Origin: JBBIQV01 sp964555285 | Lineage (GTDB): Bacteria > Nitrospirota > Nitrospiria > Nitrospirales > Nitrospiraceae | Length of the DNA: 64,000 nucleotides | Assembly (NCBI GenBank): GCA_964555285.1 | Contig: CAZKRM010000016.1 | Location: forward strand, 5,348-69,347 | Direction: 5' to 3' | Shown here: positions 7,630-17,042 of the stretch, piece after piece | Layout of the letters: each line of letters opens with the position of its first letter | Position numbering within the stretch: the stretch's first letter is position 1 | Notes under the pieces: model-generated | Told to the model about the DNA's origin: nothing | The model's input: the letters and a program-made list of their open reading frames with translations, nothing else | Databases searched by the model: none | Program-made: the position numbers and the translations under genes

Positions 7630-8589
7630 ATGCCTCTGCCTCGCCTCTACGTCTCACGCCTGTTACCCGATCCTGTCATGGCGGCTATTCGCGAACGGTT
7701 CCAGCTGTTGAACAGTCCTGGGGAAGCGGTGCCGGCGCGACGTGACGTGCTGGAAGGCCTCCGCGAGGCAGAGGCGGCGATCTGTACCTTGACCGAAACG
7801 ATCGACGGGGACGCGTTGGCTGCGGCGCCGCGGTTGAGGATTCTGGCGAACTGCGCGGTGGGCTATAACAACATCGACCTCCGCGCTGCCCGCGCCCGCC
7901 GCGTCGTGGTGACGAACACGCCGGACGTGTTGACCGACACGACGGCAGACCTCACGTGGGCGTTGATCCTGGCTGTGGCCCGTCGTGTCGTGGAGGGCGA
8001 TGCGATGGTTCGCTCCTCGCAATGGCCCGGCTGGGCGCCGACACAATTGTTAGGCGCCGATGTGTCCGGCCACACACTGGGCATCATCGGGATGGGTCGG
8101 ATCGGGCAAGCCGTCGCTAGACGGGCCGCCGGCTTCAATATGCGCGTATGGTATTACAGCCGGACGCCGCTGCAGTCGTTGCCGCCCGATGGGTGCTGGA
8201 CTGCCCGGTCCCTGCACGAACTCCTCGCCGAATCGGATGTTGTCAGCCTCCACGTTCCCCTCACTCCTGAGACGCATCACCTACTGGACCGAGACGCACT
8301 CCGGCTGATGAAGCCGACCGCATTTCTGATCAACACCGCGCGAGGTCCGATCGTGGATGAAGGGGCGTTGGTCGAGGCGCTGCGTGAAGGTAGGCCGGCA
8401 GGGGCTGGGCTGGATGTGTACGAACGGGAGCCCGATGTGCACCCTGGTCTCTTATCGCTGCGACAAGTCGTGCTGCTCCCCCACCTGGGCTCTGCCACCC
8501 TCCACACCCGTGTCAGGATGGGGATGATCTGCATCGAGAATATCCAAGCCGTCCTGGCCGGCCGCCAAGCCCCTCACCAAGTGGGCTGA
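7630..8589 (+). CDS. D-isomer-specific 2-hydroxyacid dehydrogenase (glyoxylate/hydroxypyruvate reductase-like)
   Basis: A 319-aa protein of normal length. It has the NAD(P)-binding GMGRIG (154-159) and the family catalytic residues Arg238 (NTARGP), Glu267 (DVYEREP) and His285 (LPHLGS). It reversibly reduces 2-oxoacids such as glyoxylate or hydroxypyruvate to D-2-hydroxyacids in the cytoplasm. It is transcribed divergently from the glycolate-oxidase-like gene 124 nt away, so the two may act in opposite directions on one metabolite. Substrate assignment is by family only. Confidence 0.9.
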   Translation: MPLPRLYVSRLLPDPVMAAIRERFQLLNSPGEAVPARRDVLEGLREAEAAICTLTETIDGDALAAAPRLRILANCAVGYNNIDLRAARARRVVVTNTPDVLTDTTADLTWALILAVARRVVEGDAMVRSSQWPGWAPTQLLGADVSGHTLGIIGMGRIGQAVARRAAGFNMRVWYYSRTPLQSLPPDGCWTARSLHELLAESDVVSLHVPLTPETHHLLDRDALRLMKPTAFLINTARGPIVDEGALVEALREGRPAGAGLDVYEREPDVHPGLLSLRQVVLLPHLGSATLHTRVRMGMICIENIQAVLAGRQAPHQVG

Positions 8590-8700
8590 CCGCCGCCTTC
8601 ACCGAACAGCTCAGCGTGCAACGAGACGTGTTCAACGTGGCGGGCGTTGCTGCGATGATTCCGACCGTGGAGATTGGGAAAAGAACACTGCGCAGTGAGG

Positions 8701-10839
8701 CTAGTCGGTCGTGGCGATCCGGCTTTTCGTCTTGATGGATTCCAGACGGCGATGTGCGTCTTGGAAAGAAGGCAGTGTTTCGTACGCCTGCACGGCCTGG
8801 TCCAAGTGGCCGACGCTTTCGTACAGGATCCCCAGTTCATACCGGATGACCGGCACCTTCTCGCCGCTGCAGCGGGGATCGGCAAGGAGTCGCTCCAGTT
8901 GCGCGATCGCAAGTTGCGGCTGCCCCTGCTCCTTGAAGCACAGCGCCGACATCAAGGAGGAATCGATGAAATAGCCGTCCCCCTGGATCGCGATCTCAAA
9001 CTCTTCTTTGGCCTCGTCGAAGAGCCCCATGTTCTTGAAAGCCACGCCCAGCGCATAATGCATTTTGCATTCATCAGCGGTGCGTGCTGCCGAGTGCACC
9101 TCCGTAGCCGGCATTCCCTGAGCGACCGGCTGCGCAAACCGGGAGGCGAGACGGCCCACGACGGGGCTCGCCGGAGCCAACGTCTTGATCTTCTGGTACA
9201 GCTCGGCCGGGAGATTGTTCGCTCCTTGCGACGGGTCTTCCAGCAGGAGGTCCAAGGCCCTCGCATAGTGCAGCGCGGCACCAGGCCCATCGCCGTTCTC
9301 TTCGTAGAGCCGGCCGAGGAGATGACGTGCCTCGATGTGGTCCGGCTGGCCTTGCAGGAATTGCGCGAGCGCGCCTTCTGCATCGGCCGGCGATCCCTTG
9401 GCCATGAAGGCCTGTGCCTGCGCCAACAGCGCGTTCGGTGATTCGGACGAGTCGCTGCCGGACCGCTCGAGTGCATCGGCCTTGTCACGCACAAGATGCC
9501 GGTCCTGCTTGAGACTAATCTTGGAGGTGGTCCTCCAGGCATCATCCGGGGCGGCATTCTCGCTGGAGAACTGCTCCCCCAACAACGCCGGCGTCTCCTT
9601 ACTCGGCACAGCAGTCTCTCCCACGCCTGCCTGCGGTGCCGCTGCCGATCCGTCAAACCGGGGCGCCAGTTCGACCGCCACTGGGCCCGTCGGGTCGAGC
9701 TGTTTAATTTTTTCGTAAATCTCAGCGGGCAAGTCCGGCATGCCCGGTTCGGGATGCTCGACCAGCACTTCGACCGCCCTCCCGTAATGCACAACGGCGG
9801 TGGCAGCATCCCCCTTTTCCTTATACAACTCCCCGAGTAGCTCCAACAGCGCCACGCAGTTCGGTTCGACTCGCAGGTAGTCGCTGATCAACGTCTCTGC
9901 TAATGGATAGTCCTGCGCGCGCAGCGCGGCCCCGGCAAGAAAGCGATACTCGCCTAACGCCACCTGGAGGTCGCCCCGCAACAAATGGAGCCTCGCCAGC
10001 AGCTGACATACTTGCGGATTGCCGGGTTCCCGGGTCAGGATTTGTGTCAGGATCGCCTCGGCACCGGCGTACTGTCCCTCCTCCATCCGCCGAGTGACCT
10101 CGGCCAGCATATCCAAGGGCTCCGGCGCCTTCGGCGTTTTCAAGGACTGAGTTCCACTGGAATGAGGCGTCCGTGCCGCCTTCGGCGCGCCCTTTTCAAC
10201 ATGCTGGACGTACTGAGCGGCTTCGCTGTTTTTCGGCGCAATCCGCAGTACAGCGAGATAGGCCTCCTTCGCCTCGTCATACCGCTGCTGCGCCGAACGC
10301 TCTCGCCCCAATTGCAAATAGGTTTGGACCGCTTCATCCTGCAAGTTTTCCTGCAGACAGAGTTCCGCCACGCGCTGCTGCGCATCGAGATTCGAAGGAT
10401 CCTGGCTGACGATCTTTCGATACACATCGAGCGCTTCTTTAGTCTTACGCTCTTTCAGATAGAATTTTCCCAGGGTGAGATAGTCTTGGACGGCGCTGCT
10501 GAGCAGACCACGCTCGGCGTTGAGGTCGCCGAGGTGCCGGTAGACTTCGTATCTGGATGGATCGACCTTGAGGACTTTCTTATAGGTCGCGATGGCCTTG
10601 AGGGTTGCGCCTTCGCTCCGGAACGCTGCGGCAGCCTGCAGATAGGCGGTGATCGCTTCGGAGGCCGAGTTCCTCTTGAGATGCAAATCGCCGATGGTAT
10701 TGAAAATGCTTCCATCGGTCGGCGATTCAGCGGTGAGCTTTTTCCACTCGCCGATCGCGGCATCGAACAGGCCTCGGGACGCAAAGAGTTGCGCGTTGTG
10801 CAGGACGGCGGTTCGGTCGACCCCCACTGAAACCTCCAT
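8701..10839 (-). CDS. Large tetratricopeptide repeat protein
   Basis: A 712-aa protein made almost entirely of TPR units; clear repeats begin near residues 12, 46, 80, 114, 148 and 185, then again at about 240-370 and 460-700. The two halves are partly alike (two segments of the form LPAEIYEKIKQLDP / LPAELYQKIKTLAP), which suggests an internal duplication. There is no signal peptide or membrane segment, so it is probably cytoplasmic. A scaffold role in a multiprotein complex is likely; partners are not evident. It stands alone between convergent and unrelated neighbours. No strong ribosome binding site precedes the ATG. Confidence 0.85.
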   Translation of the reverse strand: MEVSVGVDRTAVLHNAQLFASRGLFDAAIGEWKKLTAESPTDGSIFNTIGDLHLKRNSASEAITAYLQAAAAFRSEGATLKAIATYKKVLKVDPSRYEVYRHLGDLNAERGLLSSAVQDYLTLGKFYLKERKTKEALDVYRKIVSQDPSNLDAQQRVAELCLQENLQDEAVQTYLQLGRERSAQQRYDEAKEAYLAVLRIAPKNSEAAQYVQHVEKGAPKAARTPHSSGTQSLKTPKAPEPLDMLAEVTRRMEEGQYAGAEAILTQILTREPGNPQVCQLLARLHLLRGDLQVALGEYRFLAGAALRAQDYPLAETLISDYLRVEPNCVALLELLGELYKEKGDAATAVVHYGRAVEVLVEHPEPGMPDLPAEIYEKIKQLDPTGPVAVELAPRFDGSAAAPQAGVGETAVPSKETPALLGEQFSSENAAPDDAWRTTSKISLKQDRHLVRDKADALERSGSDSSESPNALLAQAQAFMAKGSPADAEGALAQFLQGQPDHIEARHLLGRLYEENGDGPGAALHYARALDLLLEDPSQGANNLPAELYQKIKTLAPASPVVGRLASRFAQPVAQGMPATEVHSAARTADECKMHYALGVAFKNMGLFDEAKEEFEIAIQGDGYFIDSSLMSALCFKEQGQPQLAIAQLERLLADPRCSGEKVPVIRYELGILYESVGHLDQAVQAYETLPSFQDAHRRLESIKTKSRIATTD

Positions 10840-10923
10840 GACAGGTCAACGCTAAACCGGCCTCTAGTTTTTGTCAAGAAAACCGAGGGAATACGAGACA
10901 GGGAGCGGGCAGCGGAAAGAACC

Positions 10924-10961
10924 GGGGCGGTTCGTTGCATTATTCTGTAACGAACCGCCCC
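10924..10961 (-). terminator. Hairpin downstream of the cold-shock gene
   Basis: A perfect 13-bp stem (GGGGCGGTTCGTT at 10924-10936, AACGAACCGCCCC at 10949-10961) with a 12-nt loop, placed 27 nt after the csp stop. On the minus strand it is followed by GGTTCTTTCC, a poor U-tract. It probably ends csp transcription. Confidence 0.6.
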
Positions 10962-10988
10962 AGAAACGATAACGAGGTACTCGATGAC

Positions 10989-11210
10989 TTAGTTCGCCGC
11001 TGAAGCCGCCGTCTTCATCACGTTGGCTGCCTGCGGTCCTTTGGCCCCCTGCACGATGTCAAATTCGACGTTCTCCCCTTCTTTCAGAGTCTTAAAGCCA
11101 TCGCCTTGGAGCGCGGAATAGTGGACAAACACATCCTCGCCACTGTCTAATCGGATAAAGCCGAAGCCCTTCCGATCGTTGAACCACTTCACGGTGCCTT
11201 TCGTTTTCAC
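10989..11210 (-). CDS. Cold-shock domain protein (CspA family)
   Basis: A single cold-shock domain with both RNA-binding motifs, RNP1 KGFGFI and RNP2 DVFVHY, and the family start KGTVKWFN. A GTG start at 11210 is preferred: AAGGAGG at 11217-11223 lies 6 nt upstream, and the protein (73 aa) then begins directly before the KTKGTVKWF strand. An upstream ATG at 11237 would place the ribosome binding site inside the gene. It binds single-stranded RNA/DNA as a chaperone. The mRNA appears to have a leader of about 180 nt. Confidence 0.93.
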   Translation of the reverse strand: MKTKGTVKWFNDRKGFGFIRLDSGEDVFVHYSALQGDGFKTLKEGENVEFDIVQGAKGPQAANVMKTAASAAN

Positions 11211-11394
11211 AAACACCCTCCTTTCCTTAACAGCCACTCAAACAGGAGCAGCCGATACATGGCCCGGAACACCACCGACTTGTACGAGGGACAGGGACAA
11301 TCAGACGATGTGCGGAAAGATGAACAGATGGGCGCGCGAGGGAATGGGAAACGGTAAGATAAGCCATCGTGGTAACACAAATAGGCCGCGACGC

Positions 11395-11423
11395 ATGTAA
11401 CATAGGGGTTCCAATCTTGTCAA
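11395..11423 (-). promoter_or_regulatory. Probable sigma-70 promoter of the cold-shock gene
   Basis: On the minus strand TTGACA (11423-11418) is followed by a 17-nt spacer and TTACAT (11400-11395). Transcription would begin near 11388, leaving about 180 nt of untranslated leader before the GTG at 11210. Long leaders are typical of cold-induced cspA-type mRNAs. Confidence 0.5.
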
Positions 11424-11483
11424 GCGAATCTTTACCTACGAGGTCCGTGCCGTCCATTTACAACCCTCTGCGAGTCTCCTATA

Positions 11484-12608
11484 GTGTCCCGCGAACTCTC
11501 GAACCCAACGGATCCTGTGTTCTTACGCACCATCCTCGATCGCTATATTTTCATGGAGTTACTCTCTCCCTTCGCGGTGAGCTTGGGAGCGCTGTGCTTC
11601 GTGATGCTCACGAAGGAGCTCCTCCGTCTCGTGGAATTGCTGGTCGCCAAAGGCGTCGGCCTGATGGCCGTGCTGAACGTATTCGCTCACTTGCTGCCTT
11701 CCTTTTTTGTCCTGACGCTCCCGATCGCCGGCATCATCGCCTCGATTACCGCGTTCGGCCGTCTTTCCTTCGACAAGGAGCTTGTCGCCATGCGAGCGGC
11801 CGGCCTGAGCTTGCTTCGGCTCTCCCGTCCTGTCTTTCTGTTTTCAACCCTGGTGTTCGGCCTGACGCTCTTCTTGTCGCAATGGGGACAGCCTTGGACG
11901 AGCGTGAACTTGAAAAAAGTCGCGCTCAACCTTCTCCGCGATCAACTGGTGCTGGCCTTGGACAAGGGCGTGTTCAACGAACCCATCCCCCGGATGGTTA
12001 TTTACGTGCCGGAGGCCCACGCAGCCGATGACGTTCGGGGAATCTTCGTCTCCGACGAGCGAAATCCGGCCGAGCCCCGAATCATCGTGGCGCGCGAGTT
12101 TGTCGTCTTGACGGATCCCTCCAACAATCAGGTGGCGTTGCGCCTCCGAGAGGGGGTCATTCACAGCAAGGCTGCGGAGGTCGAACAGTATCAACACGCG
12201 TCCTTCTCGACCTATGCGCTTCCCATGAGTCTCGATCAGAGCGCATACGCAACCGTCGAAGAACGCCCGTCCCTGGAATCCATCCTGACGCTCCTGAACC
12301 GATCCGACTGGCGCGATGTGCCCGCCTTGCGGCGGCTGATGGAATATTACAAAGATCTCGCGTTCCCGACCGCGGCCTTGATTTTGTGCATTCTGGGGAT
12401 TCCCGTCGGCATCGTCTCGAAACGGTCCGGGCGGATGGGGGGGTTCGCCGTCGGGGTCGGCGTCATCATCGTCTATTACGTCTTGAACGTGCTCTGCGAA
12501 TTCCTGGTCACGACGCTGGTGTTGCCTCCCTTTGCCGGCGCGTGGCTTCCAAACGGCCTGTTTGCCCTGGCAGCGATGATCTCGTTTCAGCGTATGAACC
12601 GGCGATAG
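11484..12608 (+). CDS. lptF: LPS export permease LptF
   Basis: A 374-aa YjgP/YjgQ-family permease: three membrane helices at the N-terminus, a periplasmic beta-jellyroll domain (about 135-265) and three C-terminal helices. The DRYIFMELLSPF start is typical of LptF. With LptG and LptB it pulls LPS from the inner membrane into the periplasmic bridge. The start is GTG; no clear ribosome binding site is seen, but an ATG at codon 24 would cut the first conserved helix. It lies four nucleotides upstream of lptG. lptB, lptC and lptA are not in the window. Confidence 0.9.
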   Translation: MSRELSNPTDPVFLRTILDRYIFMELLSPFAVSLGALCFVMLTKELLRLVELLVAKGVGLMAVLNVFAHLLPSFFVLTLPIAGIIASITAFGRLSFDKELVAMRAAGLSLLRLSRPVFLFSTLVFGLTLFLSQWGQPWTSVNLKKVALNLLRDQLVLALDKGVFNEPIPRMVIYVPEAHAADDVRGIFVSDERNPAEPRIIVAREFVVLTDPSNNQVALRLREGVIHSKAAEVEQYQHASFSTYALPMSLDQSAYATVEERPSLESILTLLNRSDWRDVPALRRLMEYYKDLAFPTAALILCILGIPVGIVSKRSGRMGGFAVGVGVIIVYYVLNVLCEFLVTTLVLPPFAGAWLPNGLFALAAMISFQRMNRR

Positions 12609-12612
12609 CCCG

Positions 12613-13704
12613 ATGAATATCCTTTTCCGATATGTGCTCCGCGAGTACGTCAAAATTTTTTCGATGTGCTTCTCCGCCTTGATGACGATCTATGTGGTGA
12701 TCGACTTCTTCGAGAAGGTGCGGCGCTTCCTCCACTACGACGCGGAACTGCTGGACGTGCTGACCTACTTTCTCCTTCGCCTGCCCGGCATCTGCTTTCA
12801 AATCGCTCCTCTGGCGATTCTCATGGCCACGCTTTTGACCCTCGGCACGCTTTCGCGAAACCACGAAATCACCGCCATGCGGAGCTGCGGCATCAGCCTC
12901 TACCGGCTGGCGTCTCCATTTCTTTTTCTGTCTCTGGTGGTGGGCCTTCTCTTGTTGGTATTCAGCGCCATCGTCATTCCGCTCTCGAATACCCGAGCCG
13001 AGCAGGTGCGCATAGCGAAGATCGAGAAAAAGGTCGAGCCCCTCTCAGTGAAACCGGTCCAGTCCTGGGCACGGATCGGCAATCAGACGCTGATGAACAT
13101 TGAGCGCATCGCCCCGGGTGGTGCGATGCTGGCCGGCCTGCGTGTCTACCGACTGTCTTCGACCTTTCGCCTCGAGGAACTGACGGAAGCGAAGGAAGCC
13201 CGGTACACCGAGAACGGATGGCTACTGGTCGAAGGCGTGCGGCGGCGCTTCCTTCCCGACGGCGCCGTCATGGCCAGCGAGTTTCACACCCTGCCGGTTC
13301 AACTCTCACAGATCCCCGACGACTTCGCACGATGGCTCTCGGTCGATCCCGAAACCATGACCTTGCGCGACATCCGGAGGTTCGTGGAACGGCTCGGCAG
13401 CGAGGGTGTCGGGTTCTCCCGGCTCCAGACGGACTACTACGGGCGCATCGCGTTCCCATTGGTCACGGTGATTATGACGATCGTCGGCATCGCCCTCAGC
13501 CTGCGCCGCAGCGGGGTGCGTGGAGGCAGTATGGCGATGGGAATCGGCCAAGCCCTCTTGCTCGGCTTCTGCTACTGGGTGACCCACTCGTTGGCCATCG
13601 CGTTAGGACACAGCGGCGTCCTCATGCCGGCGATCGCCGGCTGGATGGCGAACATGGTCTTCCTGACCTTCGGGTTCTACTTGTTTCTCAACGTTCGCTA
13701 CTGA
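12613..13704 (+). CDS. lptG: LPS export permease LptG
   Basis: A 363-aa second permease of the Lpt transporter, same architecture as the gene before it (three helices, periplasmic domain, three helices). The N-terminal NILFRYVLREYVKIF and the coupling region ILMATLLTLGTLSRNHEITAMRSCG match LptG. It forms the LptF/LptG heterodimer. The 4-nt gap shows an operon with lptF; fabF follows after about 120 nt. Confidence 0.9.
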   Translation: MNILFRYVLREYVKIFSMCFSALMTIYVVIDFFEKVRRFLHYDAELLDVLTYFLLRLPGICFQIAPLAILMATLLTLGTLSRNHEITAMRSCGISLYRLASPFLFLSLVVGLLLLVFSAIVIPLSNTRAEQVRIAKIEKKVEPLSVKPVQSWARIGNQTLMNIERIAPGGAMLAGLRVYRLSSTFRLEELTEAKEARYTENGWLLVEGVRRRFLPDGAVMASEFHTLPVQLSQIPDDFARWLSVDPETMTLRDIRRFVERLGSEGVGFSRLQTDYYGRIAFPLVTVIMTIVGIALSLRRSGVRGGSMAMGIGQALLLGFCYWVTHSLAIALGHSGVLMPAIAGWMANMVFLTFGFYLFLNVRY

Positions 13705-13826
13705 ACAAAGGCACCCTGTCTGCCACACACCCATCGACACCGACCACACGTCACGTTGACTGGCCCCACGCCTTCCTGTAAGAAGAGACGCATGCACGCG
13801 TACTCCCGACAGCGACCAATCCGGTT

Positions 13827-15098
13827 ATGATTTCGCGCGCCGTGGTGACCGGTCTCGGTGTCGTGTCCCCGATTGGAATCGGGGTCGGCTCGTTCTGGAA
13901 AGCGGCCCTTGCAGGGCAATCCGGCATCTCCGCCCTGCGCCCGTTCGACCCGTTCCCTCTTGACACCTACCGCTCCCGCGTCGCAGGGCACATTCACAAT
14001 TTCAATCCGGACGAGTTCTTGGACTCCGGCCAGTGGGAACGCGTCGATCGTTACGCACAGTTTGCGCTGGTCGCCGCCAAAGAAGCGCTCGCTGACGCAG
14101 GGCTTCGCATGGAATGCGAGTCTCCTGAACGAGTCGGCGTGATCGTCGGGGCCGGGATGGGAGGCATGGTCATGGGGGAACGGGAAATCACGCAACTCTA
14201 TCGCCGGCAGAAGCCTCAGCGTGTGCACCCCAATTTCATCCCGACGATCACGTTGAATTCCGCCTCGGGCATTGTGGCGATAGCCTGCGGCGCGAAGGGG
14301 CCGAACCTCACCATTTCGACCGCCTGCTCCTCCAGCGCCCACGCGATCGGTCAAGGACTGGCCTGCATCAGGGCCGGACAAGCCGATGTCGTCATCGTCG
14401 TCGGCGCCGATGCCAGCATCACACCGCTGGTGTTCGCGGGATTCTGCTCGCTCCGTGCGCTCTCCACCGGATTCAATGACACGCCGTCCCGTGCCTCACG
14501 GCCGTTCGACCGCGCGAGGGACGGCTTCGTCATGGGCGAGGGTGCCGGTGCGCTCATTCTGGAATCGTGGCCCCATGCGCGGCGACGGAAGGCCCGCACG
14601 TATGCCGAAGTCGCCGGCTATGCCGCGACCAGCGAGGCGTACCACCTCGTCATTCCCCGGGAAGACGGCTCCGACGTCGCGCGGACGATCCACCTGGCTT
14701 TGAAGGATGCCGGAGTCCGCCCCTCCCAGGTCGATTACGTCAATGCCCATGCGACCGCGACCCAGATCGGCGATGCCGTGGAAGTGCGCGCATTGCGACA
14801 AGTCTTTCATGCCCGCGCAGAGAGGCTGGCCATCTCCGCGACGAAGTCGCTGATCGGGCACACGCTCGGAGCTGCAGGAGCCATTGGAGGCGTCGTGACC
14901 GCGATGGCGATTCGGACCGGGGACATTCACCCCACCATCAACTATGACGATCCGGATCCGGCCTGTGCGCTTCGTGGGATCTCCAACACCGTTCAGGAAC
15001 GATCCGTGAACGTCGGATTGGTCAATGCGTTCGGCTTTGGGAGCAATAACGCGACGGTCGTCTTCAAGAAAGTCCGGTCGACGTGGCAGGAGGGATGA
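13827..15098 (+). CDS. fabF: Beta-ketoacyl-ACP synthase II
   Basis: A 423-aa condensing enzyme with the active-site Cys167 in STACSSS and both catalytic histidines (NAHATAT and IGHTLGAAGA). It extends acyl-ACP with malonyl-ACP in the cytoplasm. It is followed at once by a gene for an acyl carrier protein and then lpxD, so this copy may supply acyl chains for lipid A or for a special lipid, rather than being the main fatty acid synthase. A stand-alone fabF outside the usual fab cluster supports that, but this is inference. Confidence 0.92.
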   Translation: MISRAVVTGLGVVSPIGIGVGSFWKAALAGQSGISALRPFDPFPLDTYRSRVAGHIHNFNPDEFLDSGQWERVDRYAQFALVAAKEALADAGLRMECESPERVGVIVGAGMGGMVMGEREITQLYRRQKPQRVHPNFIPTITLNSASGIVAIACGAKGPNLTISTACSSSAHAIGQGLACIRAGQADVVIVVGADASITPLVFAGFCSLRALSTGFNDTPSRASRPFDRARDGFVMGEGAGALILESWPHARRRKARTYAEVAGYAATSEAYHLVIPREDGSDVARTIHLALKDAGVRPSQVDYVNAHATATQIGDAVEVRALRQVFHARAERLAISATKSLIGHTLGAAGAIGGVVTAMAIRTGDIHPTINYDDPDPACALRGISNTVQERSVNVGLVNAFGFGSNNATVVFKKVRSTWQEG

Positions 15099-15421
15099 TG
15101 GGAGCCGAGGCCGAAATTTCCAGTCGGATCGTGGCTGCGCTGGCGGAACACCTGAAGCGCAACACCCGTGCGATCAAACCAACCGATCGGTTGCGGGACG
15201 ACTTAGGATTGGACTCGATGGCGACCATCGAACTGCTGTACAAAATCGAAGAAGCCTTCGACCTCCAGATTCCAGACCGGGACCTGCCCGGTCTCAGAAC
15301 GGTGGAAGACGTCGTCCAGTATGTCCAACAGACGATGCCCCCGGTGGTACGACCATCGCCACATCGCGCCACAGCATCGCGCCAGAGCGGTACGCGCAAG
15401 AATCCCTCATCGAGGTCGTAA
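15098..15421 (+). CDS. Acyl carrier protein with a C-terminal tail
   Basis: A 107-aa ACP with the phosphopantetheine site LGLDSMATIEL (Ser40). The carrier domain ends at about residue 82; the remaining 25 residues are a basic, low-complexity tail (RATASRQSGTRK) not usual in AcpP. The start is one of two adjacent ATGs (15095 or 15098); AGGAGG at 15088-15093 suits the second better. It overlaps the fabF stop, and its own stop overlaps the lpxD start (TAATG), so all three are coupled. Probably a dedicated carrier for the neighbouring FabF and LpxD. Confidence 0.85.
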   Translation: MGAEAEISSRIVAALAEHLKRNTRAIKPTDRLRDDLGLDSMATIELLYKIEEAFDLQIPDRDLPGLRTVEDVVQYVQQTMPPVVRPSPHRATASRQSGTRKNPSSRS

Positions 15422-16491
15422 TGGCACGGTCTGTTTCCATCGCATTGACACAGGTTGCAGAACTGGTCGGTGGGGAACTGCATGGTGCGGCAGACACCAG
15501 GATTTCCGGTGTCTCAAGTTTAGAGTTGGCTGGTCAGGGAGATCTCTCCTATGTGGCCTCCGATCGGTTTCTCAATGCCGCTTTAACGTCGCGTGCCGGC
15601 GCGCTTGTTGTCGGCCACCCTATTGAGACGCTCAAAACGCCGCAACTGGTGGTCGCAAATCCAGCCTATAGTTTCGCGCTCATCGCCCAGCGGTTCTTCA
15701 CCGCTCCATACGTGCCTCGCGGCATTGCCGCAGAGGTCATTCGAGGGGAACACGTCCAGATCGGTCCAGATGTCTCCATCTGGCCCTTTGTCACCCTGGG
15801 AAATGGATCTCGAATCGGCGCACGGGTGACGCTCTATCCCGGTGTCTTTATCGGCGCGGATTCGGTCATCGGCGACGATTCTATCCTCTACCCGAACGTA
15901 GTCGTGCGAGAGGACTGTACGGTAGGCGCCCGCGTGATCATCCATAGCGGCACCGTGATCGGCAGCGACGGCTTCGGCTATGTGCAACACCAGGGCCGCC
16001 ATCAGAAAATTCCTCAATTGGGAGGAGTGACCATCGAGGACGATGTCGAATTGGGTGCCAACGTGACGGTCGATCGCGCCACGTTCGGCCAGACCCTCAT
16101 TCATCGAGGATCGAAGATCGATAATCTCGTCCAGGTCGCACACAACGTGGTGGTCGGAGAAGACAATATTCTCGTCGCCCAGGTGGGTATCGCCGGCAGT
16201 ACGACCCTGGGACACCACGTTATTGTAGGGGGGCAGGCCGGTCTGTCGGATCATATTCAGGTCGGCGACCAGGCGATGATCGCGGCCCGATCAGGCGTCG
16301 CCCGCAACGTGGAACCCGAACAAGTCGTCTCAGGCACTCCCGCGATGCCGCATGTCGAGTGGCTTCGACTGCAACCTCTCATCGCCCGTTTGCCTGAGTT
16401 TCGGCGACATTTGCGAGAGCTCGAAGATCGGCTGCAGGCCCTGGAATCAAGCTCGAAACCGAAGTCCAAGAACACGACACGCAGCCGCTGA
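15421..16491 (+). CDS. lpxD: UDP-3-O-acylglucosamine N-acyltransferase LpxD
   Basis: A 356-aa protein with an N-terminal uridine-binding domain, a left-handed beta-helix of hexapeptide repeats (about 105-300; e.g. IGPDVS, IGARVT, IGADSV) and a C-terminal helical extension. The catalytic His lies in NLVQVAHNVVVG. It transfers a hydroxyacyl chain from ACP to UDP-3-acylglucosamine in lipid A synthesis. The gene starts within the stop of the preceding acyl carrier protein, which fits the ACP-dependent reaction. Basic, Ser-rich end. Confidence 0.95.
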   Translation: MARSVSIALTQVAELVGGELHGAADTRISGVSSLELAGQGDLSYVASDRFLNAALTSRAGALVVGHPIETLKTPQLVVANPAYSFALIAQRFFTAPYVPRGIAAEVIRGEHVQIGPDVSIWPFVTLGNGSRIGARVTLYPGVFIGADSVIGDDSILYPNVVVREDCTVGARVIIHSGTVIGSDGFGYVQHQGRHQKIPQLGGVTIEDDVELGANVTVDRATFGQTLIHRGSKIDNLVQVAHNVVVGEDNILVAQVGIAGSTTLGHHVIVGGQAGLSDHIQVGDQAMIAARSGVARNVEPEQVVSGTPAMPHVEWLRLQPLIARLPEFRRHLRELEDRLQALESSSKPKSKNTTRSR

Positions 16492-16502
16492 CCCTGTTCC
16501 CC

Positions 16503-17042
16503 TTACGCGCTTCCCACGCCGACCGGCAAGACTCCACGCCAGAAGAATAACTTCGCCCAAAAGAATCCTGCCCAGGGCATCAGGTACGCCGCCACGTAAT
16601 AGACGTGGCCGTACATTGAACTGAAGGCCGAGGCGGTGAGAATCGTGAGGCCGCCCACCAGATAGGCCAAGGGAACCCATTGTCGCCCTGGGTGGAGTGT
16701 CGATGTGTCCGGCCCTGCGTGTTTAGAACGAGAGCGACTCCCCTGAGCGCTCCTCTTCATTCGTGAGGCGAAGTGATCGGGATACTTCTGTAACAGGTAG
16801 CGTTGATACCGGGTCTGAAGCCATCCCACGATGCCCCCGAGCACCAGCAGAGCCATGCTTTCGAAGAACGTGTCCGCCGTATACGTATCGGTTGCCATCA
16901 TCTGATATGCCAAAGAGGCCGTGCCTGAGATCAGGAAGATCAACCCCAGAAGGCCGGAAGGAAACAGAATGTAAGTTTTGACATACTCCCGTGCCCTCTC
17001 AACATTTCCTTCGATCCGCTTGACGGTCACTAATTTTGGCAT
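16503..17042 (-). CDS. Predicted membrane protein, unknown function
   Basis: A 179-aa protein with about four hydrophobic segments (near residues 27-48, 60-78, 125-145 and 148-170) and a polar, basic loop (about 88-115). The N-terminus (PKLVTVKRIEGNVERAREYVKTY) is soluble. No family is recognised. It is convergent with lpxD, 11 nt away, and has its own 5' region. Confidence 0.6.
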   Translation of the reverse strand: MPKLVTVKRIEGNVERAREYVKTYILFPSGLLGLIFLISGTASLAYQMMATDTYTADTFFESMALLVLGGIVGWLQTRYQRYLLQKYPDHFASRMKRSAQGSRSRSKHAGPDTSTLHPGRQWVPLAYLVGGLTILTASAFSSMYGHVYYVAAYLMPWAGFFWAKLFFWRGVLPVGVGSA

